Of a DNA stretch of 64,000 bases, positions 49,543-58,374 are shown piece by piece; the first letter of the stretch is position 1; the number at the start of each line of letters is the position of its first letter. The position numbers and the translations under genes were made by a program. This DNA is from Bacillus sp. KH172YL63 (GTDB lineage: Bacteria; Bacillota; Bacilli; Bacillales; Bacillaceae_B), in assembly GCF_011398925.1 (NCBI RefSeq), contig NZ_AP022842.1:3594001-3658000 (forward strand). Direction: 5' to 3'. The notes below the pieces were generated by a model. The model was not told where the DNA came from. It saw only the letters and a program-made list of their open reading frames with translations, and did not search any database.

Positions 49543-50793
49543 TCAGGGAACCAATACGCCCTTTTTCACTTCGTTTTCCAAAGGGATACCCTGAAGGATA
49601 GCGACAGCCTGGATGCCTTCATTTGTCCGAAGAAGGGTTCCAATATCCCTTCTCTTTCCTTCTATGAACACATACAGGTGACTGCCGAGCTGGATGCGGT
49701 CTTTTAAGTTGAATCGGGAAAGTTTGCTTTGATGGTCCCACTGTTCAGGAAGTCTTAACACCCATTCAAGCACTTCCTGATCCCTTTGAATGTCGACGGG
49801 ACCGACCATGCTGTCTGCAGCTGCGGTATACTTCCCTTCCATCAGGGAGAGAAAGTCCTCTACCATGGCACTGCCCGTCGGCCGCTTACCTGCTCCCGGC
49901 CCTGACAGGGTGATTCTCCCCACGAGGCTGCCCTGTAAAGATACTGCATTTTCTACATCTTCCACACCGTAGAAGGGATGGGTATCATGAACAAGGCGCG
50001 GAGCCACCTCTCCCCTGATGCGCCCCTCATCATCCCGTTCAAGCGTTCCCACATGTTTGAACCGGAGCCTGAAGGATTCTGCCGCCTGTAGCCACTCTGC
50101 TGTCAGATGTGAGATTCCTTTACGGGAGACTTCACCCACAACAGGCTGCCTGCCGAATGCCGTCTGACTTAAGATCAGAAGCTTATTAAGAGCATCCTGA
50201 CCTTCAATGTCACTGGTTGGGTCTGCTTCAGCGTACCCCTTTTCCTGGGCCTGCTTCAGTGCTGATTCAAAGGAAATTCCCTTTTTCCTCATTTGGGAAA
50301 GAATGAAGTTGGAGGTTCCATTCAGGATCCCCTGAATCCGTTTGATTTCATTGACCTTCAATAATTGCCGGATGCTTCCGATGACCGGGACCCCTCCTGC
50401 CGTGGTCGCTTCAAATCCAACACTTACATCATGCTGTTCCGCTTTTGTTAAGAGCGCCGGACCATGTTTAGCAAACAGCGCCTTATTGGCGGTGATGATA
50501 TGAATCCCCATCTCGATTGCCTGGGTCAAATACCCACGGCCGGGCTCTTCCCCTACGATTGCCTCGAAAATGACGTCAAGGTCCGGAATCGCCAGTATGT
50601 CTTCAAAATCCGTCGTGACCGGAATGGATGGCTCGATATTCCTTTGCTTTCCCCCATCCTTGACGAGGATTCCCTTTACCTTCACTTCTTTTCCAAGTAC
50701 TTCCTTCAATCTTTCCTGATGGGTTTCAATGGCTTCCCACACACCTTGACCGACGGTTCCAAATCCCAGAATCGCCACGTTAATCTTTGACAT
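49543..50793 (-). CDS. hom: Homoserine dehydrogenase
   Basis: A 416-residue enzyme. NAD(P) binding is VAILGFGTVGQGVWEAI. The catalytic core includes ITANKALFAKHG, FEATTAGGVPVIGSIRQLL, GILNGTSNFILSQM and YAEADPTSDIEGQDALNKL (Lys and Asp of the active site). A short regulatory region follows, shorter than a full ACT domain. It reduces aspartate semialdehyde to homoserine, the branch to methionine and threonine. First gene of the hom-lysC operon. The leader carries a SAM riboswitch and terminator. Confidence 0.93.
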   Translation of the reverse strand: MSKINVAILGFGTVGQGVWEAIETHQERLKEVLGKEVKVKGILVKDGGKQRNIEPSIPVTTDFEDILAIPDLDVIFEAIVGEEPGRGYLTQAIEMGIHIITANKALFAKHGPALLTKAEQHDVSVGFEATTAGGVPVIGSIRQLLKVNEIKRIQGILNGTSNFILSQMRKKGISFESALKQAQEKGYAEADPTSDIEGQDALNKLLILSQTAFGRQPVVGEVSRKGISHLTAEWLQAAESFRLRFKHVGTLERDDEGRIRGEVAPRLVHDTHPFYGVEDVENAVSLQGSLVGRITLSGPGAGKRPTGSAMVEDFLSLMEGKYTAAADSMVGPVDIQRDQEVLEWVLRLPEQWDHQSKLSRFNLKDRIQLGSHLYVFIEGKRRDIGTLLRTNEGIQAVAILQGIPLENEVKKGVLVP

Positions 50794-50868
50794 CTGACTG
50801 CCTCCTTTAATCGATGATAGTCTCTGTAGAAGATTCCTGCGATGGAAAGAATGAAGGTATAAAGAAAA

Positions 50869-51019
50869 ACCCTCTTCTTAAGAAGAGGGCTTGATGAGCA
50901 TGCTCCTCCCCTTATCTTCCAGATTCCTAATGAACCTGTAGGAATTGGCACCTTTACAGATTGTTCCTGTAGGTTGCCGGGCTTCATCGGGCCTATCCCT
51001 CCGCCGCTCTTGATAAGAG
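50869..51019 (-). promoter_or_regulatory. SAM-I (S-box) riboswitch with terminator, leader of hom-lysC
   Basis: Minus strand from about 51019: CTTATCAAGAGCGGCGGAGG, GGCCCGATGAAGCCCGGCAACC, then the P3/P4 segments and GGTGCCAATTCC. The aptamer closes with GATAAG (about 50916-50911), pairing with CTTATC. These are the S-box core motifs. A hairpin CCCTCTTCTTAAGAAGAGGG plus TTTTTC follows (about 50890-50866), so SAM binding would end transcription before hom. Confidence 0.93.
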
Positions 51020-51061
51020 ATATAATGTTTGTTTCGGATCTCGATTTTGAATATGAATTGG

Positions 51062-51090
51062 ATTATATAGTGGATTTCTCTCACCGTCAA
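51062..51090 (-). promoter_or_regulatory. Sigma-A promoter of the hom-lysC leader
   Basis: TTGACG (51090-51085), 17-base spacer, TATAAT (51067-51062) on the minus strand, about 45 bases ahead of the aptamer. Confidence 0.8.
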
Positions 51091-51251
51091 TACCATTTTC
51101 GGTATTTTCTAAAAATTATTACAGGCGTGCACCCTTGGACATACTGTAATAAGATGCTTCCTGATTCTATATTTTTCTTTCTCCAAAAGGTTTTAACTGT
51201 TCTTTGGAGGGAAATGGATTCATAATATCATTACCGGAAAGGATCACAATC

Positions 51252-52616
51252 ATGCTTAAAAGACTGCTCCCATTATCTATGAAAAAATATATACTGATGT
51301 CAAAACGTCAGCGGAAGAGAGAAATCCGGCTGAATATCTGGTATATGCCCTTCTTTTATATTTGTCTTTCTCTATTATTTGTAGCACTGACGTTATTTTT
51401 CGACCTCCACCTGGAGATTTCCAGATTTACATGGAGCTTTCTTCATATGGATGCCCCCGTCACGCGGACACTGGTTAGTACGCTCATCGGGGCTGTCCTT
51501 ACGCTCAGCGCCTTCACCCTGAATTCACTGCTCGTCGTACTGACCATGTTCAGCGGGCAATTCTCTCCAAGAATGCTGCTTGATTTCATTTCGGATAAAC
51601 AAACCCAGCATGCACTCGGCATCTTCAACGGCAGCTTTGTATATGTCCTCTTGGTCTTTTTATTTATTGGAAATTCGGATAAAGAGATCTTCGTGGCTGC
51701 ACCAGTTATGACGATCGGTCTTGCCTTCCTTTGTGCCGTAACGTTCATCTTTTTCATCAACCACGCCTCTACTTGGATGCAGGTTCACAATATCACGTTC
51801 AATATGAAGCAGGTATCAGAGGTGATGATCCATCAAACCCTGAAGAACGACCTGGAAGCACACCGGACGACGGAACGTGGAGACATCATGGAGGAAGAAA
51901 AGAAACATGCCCTCCACGTCACGTCAAAATGGTCTGGTTATATCCAACTTGTCGACTTTCAAGGCATGATCCTCCGTGCACAGGAGGAGAATCTTGTCAT
52001 ACAGCTCCATTATAAGGTGGGGGATTTCGTCTTGGCAGGAAATGAACTGTTGAGCATATGGGGACCTGATACAGAGGCGGTATCAACCGACGCTTATCTT
52101 GCATTTATCGAAATCGGCCATAAAGAAACCGAGATCCAGGACCTGCAGATGGGGATCCATAAACTTGCAGAAGTCGCAATCAAAGCATTGGGGAATGACG
52201 ATCCTAAAACCGCATCCAACACAATCGATCAAATGGCTGACTTGATGCGTACAGTGGAAGACCAATTATCGTTCACCCCTTATTTGATCGATGAAGAGGA
52301 CAGGGTCCGGGTTATCCTTCAGTCAGAAGCTTTCGACTATTACCTGTATCGGGGGTTCGGCTATATCCGTCATTATGCGAAAGATAATCACTTGATTATT
52401 ACGGAAATTGTCCGGGCACTGGCGTTGATCGCAGAAACCATCCCAAAGTCCAAGCACAGGGATCTGTGGGAATTCGCCTGCAATACGATCGATCACATTG
52501 AAAGGGAAGTCATCTATGAGCTGGATAAAACCTTCCTCCTTCAAGAACTCCATAAACTGGCCCGGCTCACCAGACATCTTGAAGCTTATCAAGAGGTTGA
52601 AAAGAAATTCTATTAA
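51252..52616 (+). CDS. DUF2254 membrane protein
   Basis: A 454-residue protein. The N-terminus has a basic juxtamembrane patch (SKRQRKREIRLNIW) and four helices: MPFFYICLSLLFVALTLFF, VSTLIGAVLTLSAFTLNSLLVVLTMFSGQFSPRML (a DUF2254 hallmark), LGIFNGSFVYVLLVFLFI and VMTIGLAFLCAVTFIFF. A soluble region with GYIQLVDFQGMILRAQEENL and a helical C-terminus follows. The family is of unknown function. GAAAGGAT precedes the ATG at 51252; earlier in-frame starts lie in a region without a good site. It is transcribed alone from between the hom leader and a strong terminator. Confidence 0.87.
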   Translation: MLKRLLPLSMKKYILMSKRQRKREIRLNIWYMPFFYICLSLLFVALTLFFDLHLEISRFTWSFLHMDAPVTRTLVSTLIGAVLTLSAFTLNSLLVVLTMFSGQFSPRMLLDFISDKQTQHALGIFNGSFVYVLLVFLFIGNSDKEIFVAAPVMTIGLAFLCAVTFIFFINHASTWMQVHNITFNMKQVSEVMIHQTLKNDLEAHRTTERGDIMEEEKKHALHVTSKWSGYIQLVDFQGMILRAQEENLVIQLHYKVGDFVLAGNELLSIWGPDTEAVSTDAYLAFIEIGHKETEIQDLQMGIHKLAEVAIKALGNDDPKTASNTIDQMADLMRTVEDQLSFTPYLIDEEDRVRVILQSEAFDYYLYRGFGYIRHYAKDNHLIITEIVRALALIAETIPKSKHRDLWEFACNTIDHIEREVIYELDKTFLLQELHKLARLTRHLEAYQEVEKKFY

Positions 52617-52631
52617 AGAATCGGCAGTAAT

Positions 52632-52763
52632 ATGACAAGGAAATCCCGAAATCGTCAACCATCATCGAATGTGTTAAATTACTTTTATGAAGGAAGGTTC
52701 CCTTGGTGGAATCCGTCCTTATTTAAGGGAGGGAGTAATAACCCTTCACGAAGAGGACTTTAA
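52632..52763 (+). CDS. Possible 43-residue small protein
   Basis: An ATG at 52632 opens 43 codons: MTRKSRNRQPSSNVLNYFYE ... FPWWNPSLFKGG ... SRRGL, basic with a Trp pair. There is no clear ribosome site (only GGCAGT) and no family match, so it may be chance. The 290-base spacer 52617-52906 otherwise holds only the hairpin at 52806-52866. Confidence 0.25.
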   Translation: MTRKSRNRQPSSNVLNYFYEGRFPWWNPSLFKGGSNNPSRRGL

Positions 52764-52805
52764 TTAGGATGTCTGTATAAAGAGATGGAGCACCGTTTTT
52801 CAAGT

Positions 52806-52866
52806 AAAAAAATCCGAACGTTCAATCGAAATTCTTTGTAGAAAATCGACTGCGTTCGGATTTTTT
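52806..52866. terminator. TCCGAACG-family bidirectional terminator
   Basis: AAAAAAATCCGAACG (52806-52820) pairs with CGTTCGGATTTTTT (52853-52866) across a 32-base loop containing further partial pairing. It has the same stem as the dispersed elements at 13.25 and 28.6 kb, but their CATAACGATGCC and TGATTTCCGTAC blocks are absent here. Confidence 0.8.
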
Positions 52867-52906
52867 AGTTTGAACTCATATATTATAGGCCATCGTGTCC
52901 ACTCAC

Positions 52907-54337
52907 TTAAGAACGATCAAACAGCGCCTTCCCTGCAATTCCCGGGTTTGTCATTTCATACGGATTGAGGATCAAATCAAGCTCTTCTTCCGTCAGGACA
53001 TCGTAATCAAGGCAGAGTTCTCTCACCGATTTCCCTTTCAGGATCGCTTCCCTGGCGATTCTTGAAACCACTTCATATCCTAAGTGGGGATTGACTGCTG
53101 TGATGATGCCCACGCTGTTTTCCACATATTCCTTCATGCGGTCTTCATTCGCTTCGATTCCTGCGAGACAATGATCGGTAAAGCTTCTGAACGCATTGTT
53201 CATGATGCTGATCGATTGAAGAAGATTGAATACGAGTACTGGCTCCATGACATTCAATTCAAGCTGCCCGGCTTCAGAAGCGAGCGAAATCGTCTGATCA
53301 TTCCCCATGACCTGGAACGCCACCTGATTGATCAATTCAGGCATGACAGGATTCACTTTCCCCGGCATGATGGATGATCCTGGCTGTCTTGCAGGAAGGG
53401 AAATTTCGCCTAATCCGGCACGTGGGCCAGACGCCATGAGGCGGAGATCATTGGCGATTTTGGACATATTGATCATGCATACTTTCAGCGCTGCCGACAC
53501 TTCTGTATACGCATCGGTATTCTGGGTGGCATCGACAAGATGCTCAGCCCCTGTCAGCGGCAAGCCGCTGATATCTGCAAGATGTTTCACGACGCTTGTG
53601 ATGTAGGAAGGATCTGCGTTCAAGCCTGTCCCTACAGCGGTCGCCCCCATATTCACTTCATAAAGATGTTCACGTGTGCGGCTGATCCGTTTTATATCCC
53701 GTTCCACAACCCTGCTGTACGCTTCGAATTCCTGACCAAGTCGGACCGGCACCGCGTCTTGCAGATGGGTCCGGCCCATTTTGATGACGTGGTCGAACTC
53801 CTGTGCTTTCTGTTTCAAGACGCTGTGCATATGTTCCATCGTGTTCAGAAGTTTTTCTATCAGCTTTAGCGTGGAGATATGGATGACCGTCGGGAATACG
53901 TCATTGGTAGACTGGGACATATTTACATGGCTGTTCGGGCTCACCTTCCCATATTCCCCTTTTTGATGGGACATGATTTCGAGGGCCCGGTTGGCAATGA
54001 CTTCGTTGGCGTTCATATTGATGGAAGTGCCTGCCCCTCCCTGGATCGGATCCACGATGAAATATTCATGAAGCTTCCCTTCCAGAATTTCATCCGCTGC
54101 CTGTACGATCGCTTGACCAATTCCGTCATAAAGGCGCGTCGTTTCCATGTTGGCAAGCGCTGCCGCCTTCTTTACGGTGGCGAGGGCATCGATCATCTCT
54201 TTATGGATTTTATACCCGGTTACCGGAAAGTTCTCAACTGCCCGTAAAGTCTGGATACCGTAATAGACATCTTCAGGTACTTCTTTTTCTCCGAGGAAAT
54301 CTTTTTCGATTCTATATCTTGCTGCAACATTTATCAT
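52907..54337 (-). CDS. aspA: Aspartate ammonia-lyase (aspartase)
   Basis: A 476-residue fumarase/aspartase-superfamily enzyme converting L-aspartate to fumarate and ammonia. Landmarks: EKDFLGEKEVPEDVYYGIQTLRA, QGGAGTSINMNANEVIANRA, SQSTNDVFPTVIHIS, GRTHLQDAVPVRLGQE and the superfamily signature GSSIMPGKVNPVMPEL with the catalytic Ser loop. Length equals B. subtilis AnsB. No asparaginase gene is linked, unlike the ansAB operon. It has its own start region and a shared hairpin behind it. Confidence 0.94.
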   Translation of the reverse strand: MINVAARYRIEKDFLGEKEVPEDVYYGIQTLRAVENFPVTGYKIHKEMIDALATVKKAAALANMETTRLYDGIGQAIVQAADEILEGKLHEYFIVDPIQGGAGTSINMNANEVIANRALEIMSHQKGEYGKVSPNSHVNMSQSTNDVFPTVIHISTLKLIEKLLNTMEHMHSVLKQKAQEFDHVIKMGRTHLQDAVPVRLGQEFEAYSRVVERDIKRISRTREHLYEVNMGATAVGTGLNADPSYITSVVKHLADISGLPLTGAEHLVDATQNTDAYTEVSAALKVCMINMSKIANDLRLMASGPRAGLGEISLPARQPGSSIMPGKVNPVMPELINQVAFQVMGNDQTISLASEAGQLELNVMEPVLVFNLLQSISIMNNAFRSFTDHCLAGIEANEDRMKEYVENSVGIITAVNPHLGYEVVSRIAREAILKGKSVRELCLDYDVLTEEELDLILNPYEMTNPGIAGKALFDRS

Positions 54338-54459
54338 GATGATTCTCCCTATTCTGATTTACTGTTTCCAAATGATGATTTTATCAATTCCGGGGATGAC
54401 AGGCAACGATTTTGCCGTTTCCCCACTGCTTCTGCTGATAGAATCAAACCCTGAATCTC

Positions 54460-55089
54460 TTAATCTCTTTTCACCTGTGCCCGGAGTTCTTCAAGCTCGC
54501 CAACAAGCTTCATGATCAGTTCGTCGCTTTTTCTCAGCTGCTCATTCAGCAGCCGGAGCGTCTCTTCTTCCCATTGAAAAGGATTTCCGTGATCAGGTGT
54601 ATAGCGTAAGTCTTCGTAAACATCCCCGTCCTCTGCTTCTGTTTCTCGGAAATAGACGGCCACTTCACAGCCCGGATCCCCGAGTGCGATCCTCTTTCTC
54701 AAAACCACCTTAGAGTAGCCGAATTTCCGTGCCGCGATGCCGCCGAACACACTGGATGTCATATTGCAAAGGTGGGGGGCATCTTGTACCGCCTCCCCAA
54801 ATGGACAGGCTGTTGACTTGACGACAATATGATCAGGGTGCACCTCTGAAAGATAGAAATGACCTCCGATTGAATTTTTCAAATCGACGATGACCTCAAC
54901 ATACCGGTCAACCGACCAATCCTCTTCTTTATCTCCGTATAGACCCTCAACCCATTCTCCTGTCCGGAGACCGAGCTGACGGATATATTCATCTGCGGTT
55001 TTACCTACTGTTTTTTGATGGATATAGGCGTATTGAGTGATCAATTTGCTTAAGAAAACCGTCCCTGTTAATGATGTCCTCGTTTCCAC
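54460..55089 (-). CDS. Methanogen-output-domain-1-like protein (V4R-related)
   Basis: A 209-residue protein resembling the metOD1/4-vinyl-reductase type ligand-binding fold. LSKLITQYAYIHQKTVGKTADEYIRQLGLRTGEW occurs early, KSTACPFGEAVQDAPHLCNMTSSVFGGIAARKFGYSKVVL in the middle, RIALGDPGCEVAVYF next, and a helical tail (LRLLNEQLRKSDELIMKLVGELEELRAQV) that is probably a coiled coil. Three Cys in the fold could bind a metal or tetrapyrrole. Function unknown, perhaps a sensor. I chose GTG 55089 because AAGGAAAGGG lies 8 bases before it, over the GTG at 55119. A TGTCCATTTTGGACA palindrome lies about 115 bases upstream. Confidence 0.65.
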   Translation of the reverse strand: METRTSLTGTVFLSKLITQYAYIHQKTVGKTADEYIRQLGLRTGEWVEGLYGDKEEDWSVDRYVEVIVDLKNSIGGHFYLSEVHPDHIVVKSTACPFGEAVQDAPHLCNMTSSVFGGIAARKFGYSKVVLRKRIALGDPGCEVAVYFRETEAEDGDVYEDLRYTPDHGNPFQWEEETLRLLNEQLRKSDELIMKLVGELEELRAQVKRD

Positions 55090-55204
55090 CTTATCAACCC
55101 TTTCCTTGCACGTATGCACTGTAATCTATCTGTTCCATATTATTCTATATCTACTTTTAGGCTAATGCTGATTTCTTTCAGTATACCATCTCTTAAACCC
55201 CTGC

Positions 55205-55219
55205 TGTCCATTTTGGACA
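55205..55219. promoter_or_regulatory. 15-bp palindrome TGTCCA-TTT-TGGACA
   Basis: A perfect 6-bp dyad in the ~360-base spacer 55120-55483, upstream of the metOD1-like gene and downstream of qoxD. It may be an operator. The rest of the spacer holds the qox terminator and no supported gene. Confidence 0.4.
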
Positions 55220-55441
55220 ATCTGTCTTCTATATAAGGTTAACAATCGATGGGCGTCCTGTCATCTTTTCCAAACCTTTTTTAAAAGATCATATCACGCT
55301 TGCGTTGCTGCGCAGCGATATGGAAGTGCCCGTCCCTCCATCTTTCATAGATAGGTAGTTATGGAACTGCCGGAGCAAGCTTTACGGTCCGGTCGGTATA
55401 CAGCGGTACTCCAATGGTATGCGTAACAAAAAATGAATATA

Positions 55442-55476
55442 AAAAAAGGCTGCTGGAATGTCCAACAGCCTTTTTC
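55442..55476 (-). terminator. Terminator of qoxABCD
   Basis: AAAAAGGCTGtTGG / CCAgCAGCCTTTTT on the minus strand with a T run, directly behind qoxD. Confidence 0.88.
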
Positions 55477-55483
55477 CTTATGA

Positions 55484-55783
55484 TTAATGCATACTGCTTA
55501 GTACCCAAACGGACCCTGCCACGATGACAATCGCGATGAAGCCAGCCGACAGCATTTTACCTACTTGCCATTTGCCTTCCCCTTCAGTTACGTGCATGAA
55601 CATGAAGAGCTGGATTGCAGCCTGGATGAATGCCAGTACGAATACAATCGCTACAATCAGTTGGTAGGATAGATTCGTATATAGCCCGAACCAAACGGCT
55701 AAGAACGTTAACGCAATCGACAAGATGAAGCCGATGATCTGAGTCCAAGGCAGTCCACTGTGATTCGATGTGTTATGTCCCAT
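55484..55783 (-). CDS. qoxD: Cytochrome aa3 quinol oxidase subunit IV
   Basis: A 99-residue protein with three helices (QIIGFILSIALTFLAVWFGLY, LIVAIVFVLAFIQAAIQLFMFMHV, MLSAGFIAIVIVAGSVWVL). It is the small accessory subunit of the menaquinol oxidase, needed for assembly. Its start overlaps the qoxC stop by one base, so it is translated together with it. It is last in the qoxABCD operon. Confidence 0.93.
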   Translation of the reverse strand: MGHNTSNHSGLPWTQIIGFILSIALTFLAVWFGLYTNLSYQLIVAIVFVLAFIQAAIQLFMFMHVTEGEGKWQVGKMLSAGFIAIVIVAGSVWVLSSMH

Positions 55784-56400
55784 TATTCCACCATCCCTAA
55801 TAAGTACACGCTTGTGAACACGAAGATCCAGACGAAGTCCAGGAAGTGCCAGTACAAGCTTGATACAAATAGTTTTTTAGCGGTATCAGGATTCAAGCCC
55901 CGATTTTTCACCTGGAACATGACGAGAATGATCCATAGAATCCCCACCGATACGTGGAGACCGTGCGTCCCTGTCAGCAGATAGAAGGAAGACCAGTATG
56001 CGTTGGTCCCCATCGCTGCCCCTTCATGGACGAGATGGATGAATTCCGTGATTTCCATGTAAAGGAATCCTAATCCGAATAATAATGTGATGATCAGCCA
56101 AATCATCATTGATTTGACGTTTCTTGCCCTTAATGCATTGATCGATAAACCGGATGTGAAACTACTGATCAATAACAGGAGCGTCATAATGATCGTATTC
56201 TTCATATCGAATACTTCACTTGGAAGCGGACCGCCCATCGTGCCTGCCTTCAAAGCGAAGAACGTTGCGAAGATCGTGGCAAACAATGCGATTTCCGCTC
56301 CAAGGAAAACCCAGAATCCGAAAATATTCAGTCGGCCGATATCTGATTGATATTCTAATGGCGTGTTTGGATCTATATTCGTACTATGTGCCATACTCAC
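55783..56400 (-). CDS. qoxC: Cytochrome aa3 quinol oxidase subunit III
   Basis: A 205-residue protein of the haem-copper oxidase subunit III family with five helices ([92 protein letters not shown]). Its conserved Glu in FLGAEIALF and His in GTHGLHV are typical. It overlaps the qoxB stop as ATGA. Confidence 0.95.
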   Translation of the reverse strand: MSMAHSTNIDPNTPLEYQSDIGRLNIFGFWVFLGAEIALFATIFATFFALKAGTMGGPLPSEVFDMKNTIIMTLLLLISSFTSGLSINALRARNVKSMMIWLIITLLFGLGFLYMEITEFIHLVHEGAAMGTNAYWSSFYLLTGTHGLHVSVGILWIILVMFQVKNRGLNPDTAKKLFVSSLYWHFLDFVWIFVFTSVYLLGMVE

Positions 56401-58358
56401 GCCTCCCTCTTAAACGGATTTTCGTTCTTTTCTATTTCTTCTACACTTACGTAGTATCCTTCATCCTGCTTGTGGGACGTCATTGAGCGATGTGCCATGC
56501 ATCCGAAGATACCGACTAATGCCAGAATCGCCATCCACCACAGTTCAAACACCAGTCCGAATCCTCCTACGAAGAAGAGCGCAGACATGATGAACGGTGT
56601 CCCTGCGTTGCTCGGCATGTGAATCGGTTGATATTCAAAGTTATCAGGAACCATCTTTCTTCCTGTTTGTTTCATTTCATAGAATGCATCATGGCTTTTC
56701 ACTTCAGCCACATGTGCAAAGTTGTAGTGAGGAGGGATCGCTGAACTTGTCGCCCATTCAAGCGTACGTCCATCCCATGCATCACCTGTTGTTTCTCTTT
56801 TTGCAAAACGGTAGCTGTAGTAGATTCCATAAACAAGAACCATGAATCCTACACCCATTCCGAACGCCCCGACGGAAGAAATCACATTCAATGCCGTCCA
56901 GCCGTCTTCAGGTCCATACGTGTACACACGTCTTGGCATTCCTGCAAATCCTAATACGAATTGAGGTAAGAAACATAGGTTGAATCCGATCGAAAAGAGC
57001 CAGAAAGCCCATCTTCCGATCCGTTCATCCATCTTGTGTCCGAACATTTTCGGATACCAGTACGCAAGTCCCGCGAAGCAGGCAAATACGACACCGGCAA
57101 TCAGTGTATAGTGGAAGTGAGCAACCAGGAAGTAGTTATTGTGATATTGGAAATCGGCTGCCGCCATTCCAAGCATAACCCCTGTAACCCCGCCGATCAG
57201 GAATGTCGGGATGAACGCGACAGACCACATCATCGGCACTGTGAACTCAATCTTCCCTTTATAAAGGGTACCCAGCCAGTTGAATATCTTAATCCCGGTC
57301 GGTATCGCGATCGCCATCGTCGAAATGGAGAATACGCTGTTGACTGCCGCGCTTCCACCCATCGTGAAGAAGTGATGGACCCAAACGACGAAGCTGAGAC
57401 CTGAGATTGCCACCAGTGAGATAATCATAGATTTATATCCAAATAGTGTTTTTCTAGCAAATGTTGCAATGATTTCTGAGAAGATACCGAAAGCAGGAAG
57501 AATGACGATATATACTTCCGGGTGTCCCCATAACCAGAACAGGTTTGACCAAAGCATCGGATTACCACCGTCTGTCAATGTGAAGAAGTGGGAACCAAAT
57601 AAGCGGTCGAAAGTCATCAGTGCCAGCGTCACCGTTAGAATCGGGAATGCAAACACGATGATGAAAGCCGTGATCAATGTCGTCCATGTGAACATCGGCA
57701 TGCGAAGAAGCGTCATGCCCGGCGCGCGCATCTTGATGATGGTGACGACGAAGTTGATCCCGGTCAAGAGTGTACCGATACCTGATATCTGTAAGCCCAG
57801 CAGGTAATAGTTGATACCCGGTCCAGGACTTCCCTCAATCGCAAGAGGTGCATAGTTCGTCCAACCTGCATTCGGTGATCCACCGAATACGAAGGAAATA
57901 TTGAAAAGGATTGCCCCGAACATGAATGCCCAGAAGCTCAGGTTATTCAAGTAAGGAAATGCAACGTCCCTGGCACCGATTTGCAAAGGTACGACAACGT
58001 TCATCAATCCAAGTAAGAACGGCATCGCCATGAATAAAATCATGATCGTACCGTGGGTCGTAAAGATTTCATTGTAATGCTCAGAAGTTAAAAATGAATT
58101 ATCCGGCACAGTCAATTGGGCCCTCATCAAGAGTGCATCAACTCCTCCGCGGAAGAGCATGACAAGTGCTGCAAGGATATACATAATCCCGATCTTTTTA
58201 TGGTCAACGCTTGTGATCCAGTCATTCCACAACCATTTCCATTTTTTGAAATAAGTGAGGACTGAGACGATTGCGATCACGGTGAAAACGATCGAAATGT
58301 TGGCTCCTAAAATCAACGGATCGTTGAGGATAAGATTATCCTTAATAAAATCAAACAT
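56397..58358 (-). CDS. qoxB: Cytochrome aa3 quinol oxidase subunit I (catalytic)
   Basis: A 653-residue haem-copper oxidase with 14-15 helices. Low-spin haem and CuB ligands are visible: [14 protein letters not shown] (His), [17 protein letters not shown] (His-Pro-Glu-Val-Tyr, CuB His cross-linked Tyr), VWVHHFFT (two CuB His) and [13 protein letters not shown] (both haem His). It oxidises menaquinol, reduces O2 to water and pumps protons. It lies 16 bases downstream of qoxA. Length and motifs match B. subtilis QoxB. Confidence 0.97.
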   Translation of the reverse strand: MFDFIKDNLILNDPLILGANISIVFTVIAIVSVLTYFKKWKWLWNDWITSVDHKKIGIMYILAALVMLFRGGVDALLMRAQLTVPDNSFLTSEHYNEIFTTHGTIMILFMAMPFLLGLMNVVVPLQIGARDVAFPYLNNLSFWAFMFGAILFNISFVFGGSPNAGWTNYAPLAIEGSPGPGINYYLLGLQISGIGTLLTGINFVVTIIKMRAPGMTLLRMPMFTWTTLITAFIIVFAFPILTVTLALMTFDRLFGSHFFTLTDGGNPMLWSNLFWLWGHPEVYIVILPAFGIFSEIIATFARKTLFGYKSMIISLVAISGLSFVVWVHHFFTMGGSAAVNSVFSISTMAIAIPTGIKIFNWLGTLYKGKIEFTVPMMWSVAFIPTFLIGGVTGVMLGMAAADFQYHNNYFLVAHFHYTLIAGVVFACFAGLAYWYPKMFGHKMDERIGRWAFWLFSIGFNLCFLPQFVLGFAGMPRRVYTYGPEDGWTALNVISSVGAFGMGVGFMVLVYGIYYSYRFAKRETTGDAWDGRTLEWATSSAIPPHYNFAHVAEVKSHDAFYEMKQTGRKMVPDNFEYQPIHMPSNAGTPFIMSALFFVGGFGLVFELWWMAILALVGIFGCMAHRSMTSHKQDEGYYVSVEEIEKNENPFKREA

Positions 58359-58374
58359 TTAAAGTCCTCCTTTC

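Noticed and set aside
55255..55440. Possible further dispersed element or RNA in the spacer after qoxD
   Set aside because: It contains GCCCGTCCC-like words but no block order or stem shared with the two recognised copies.
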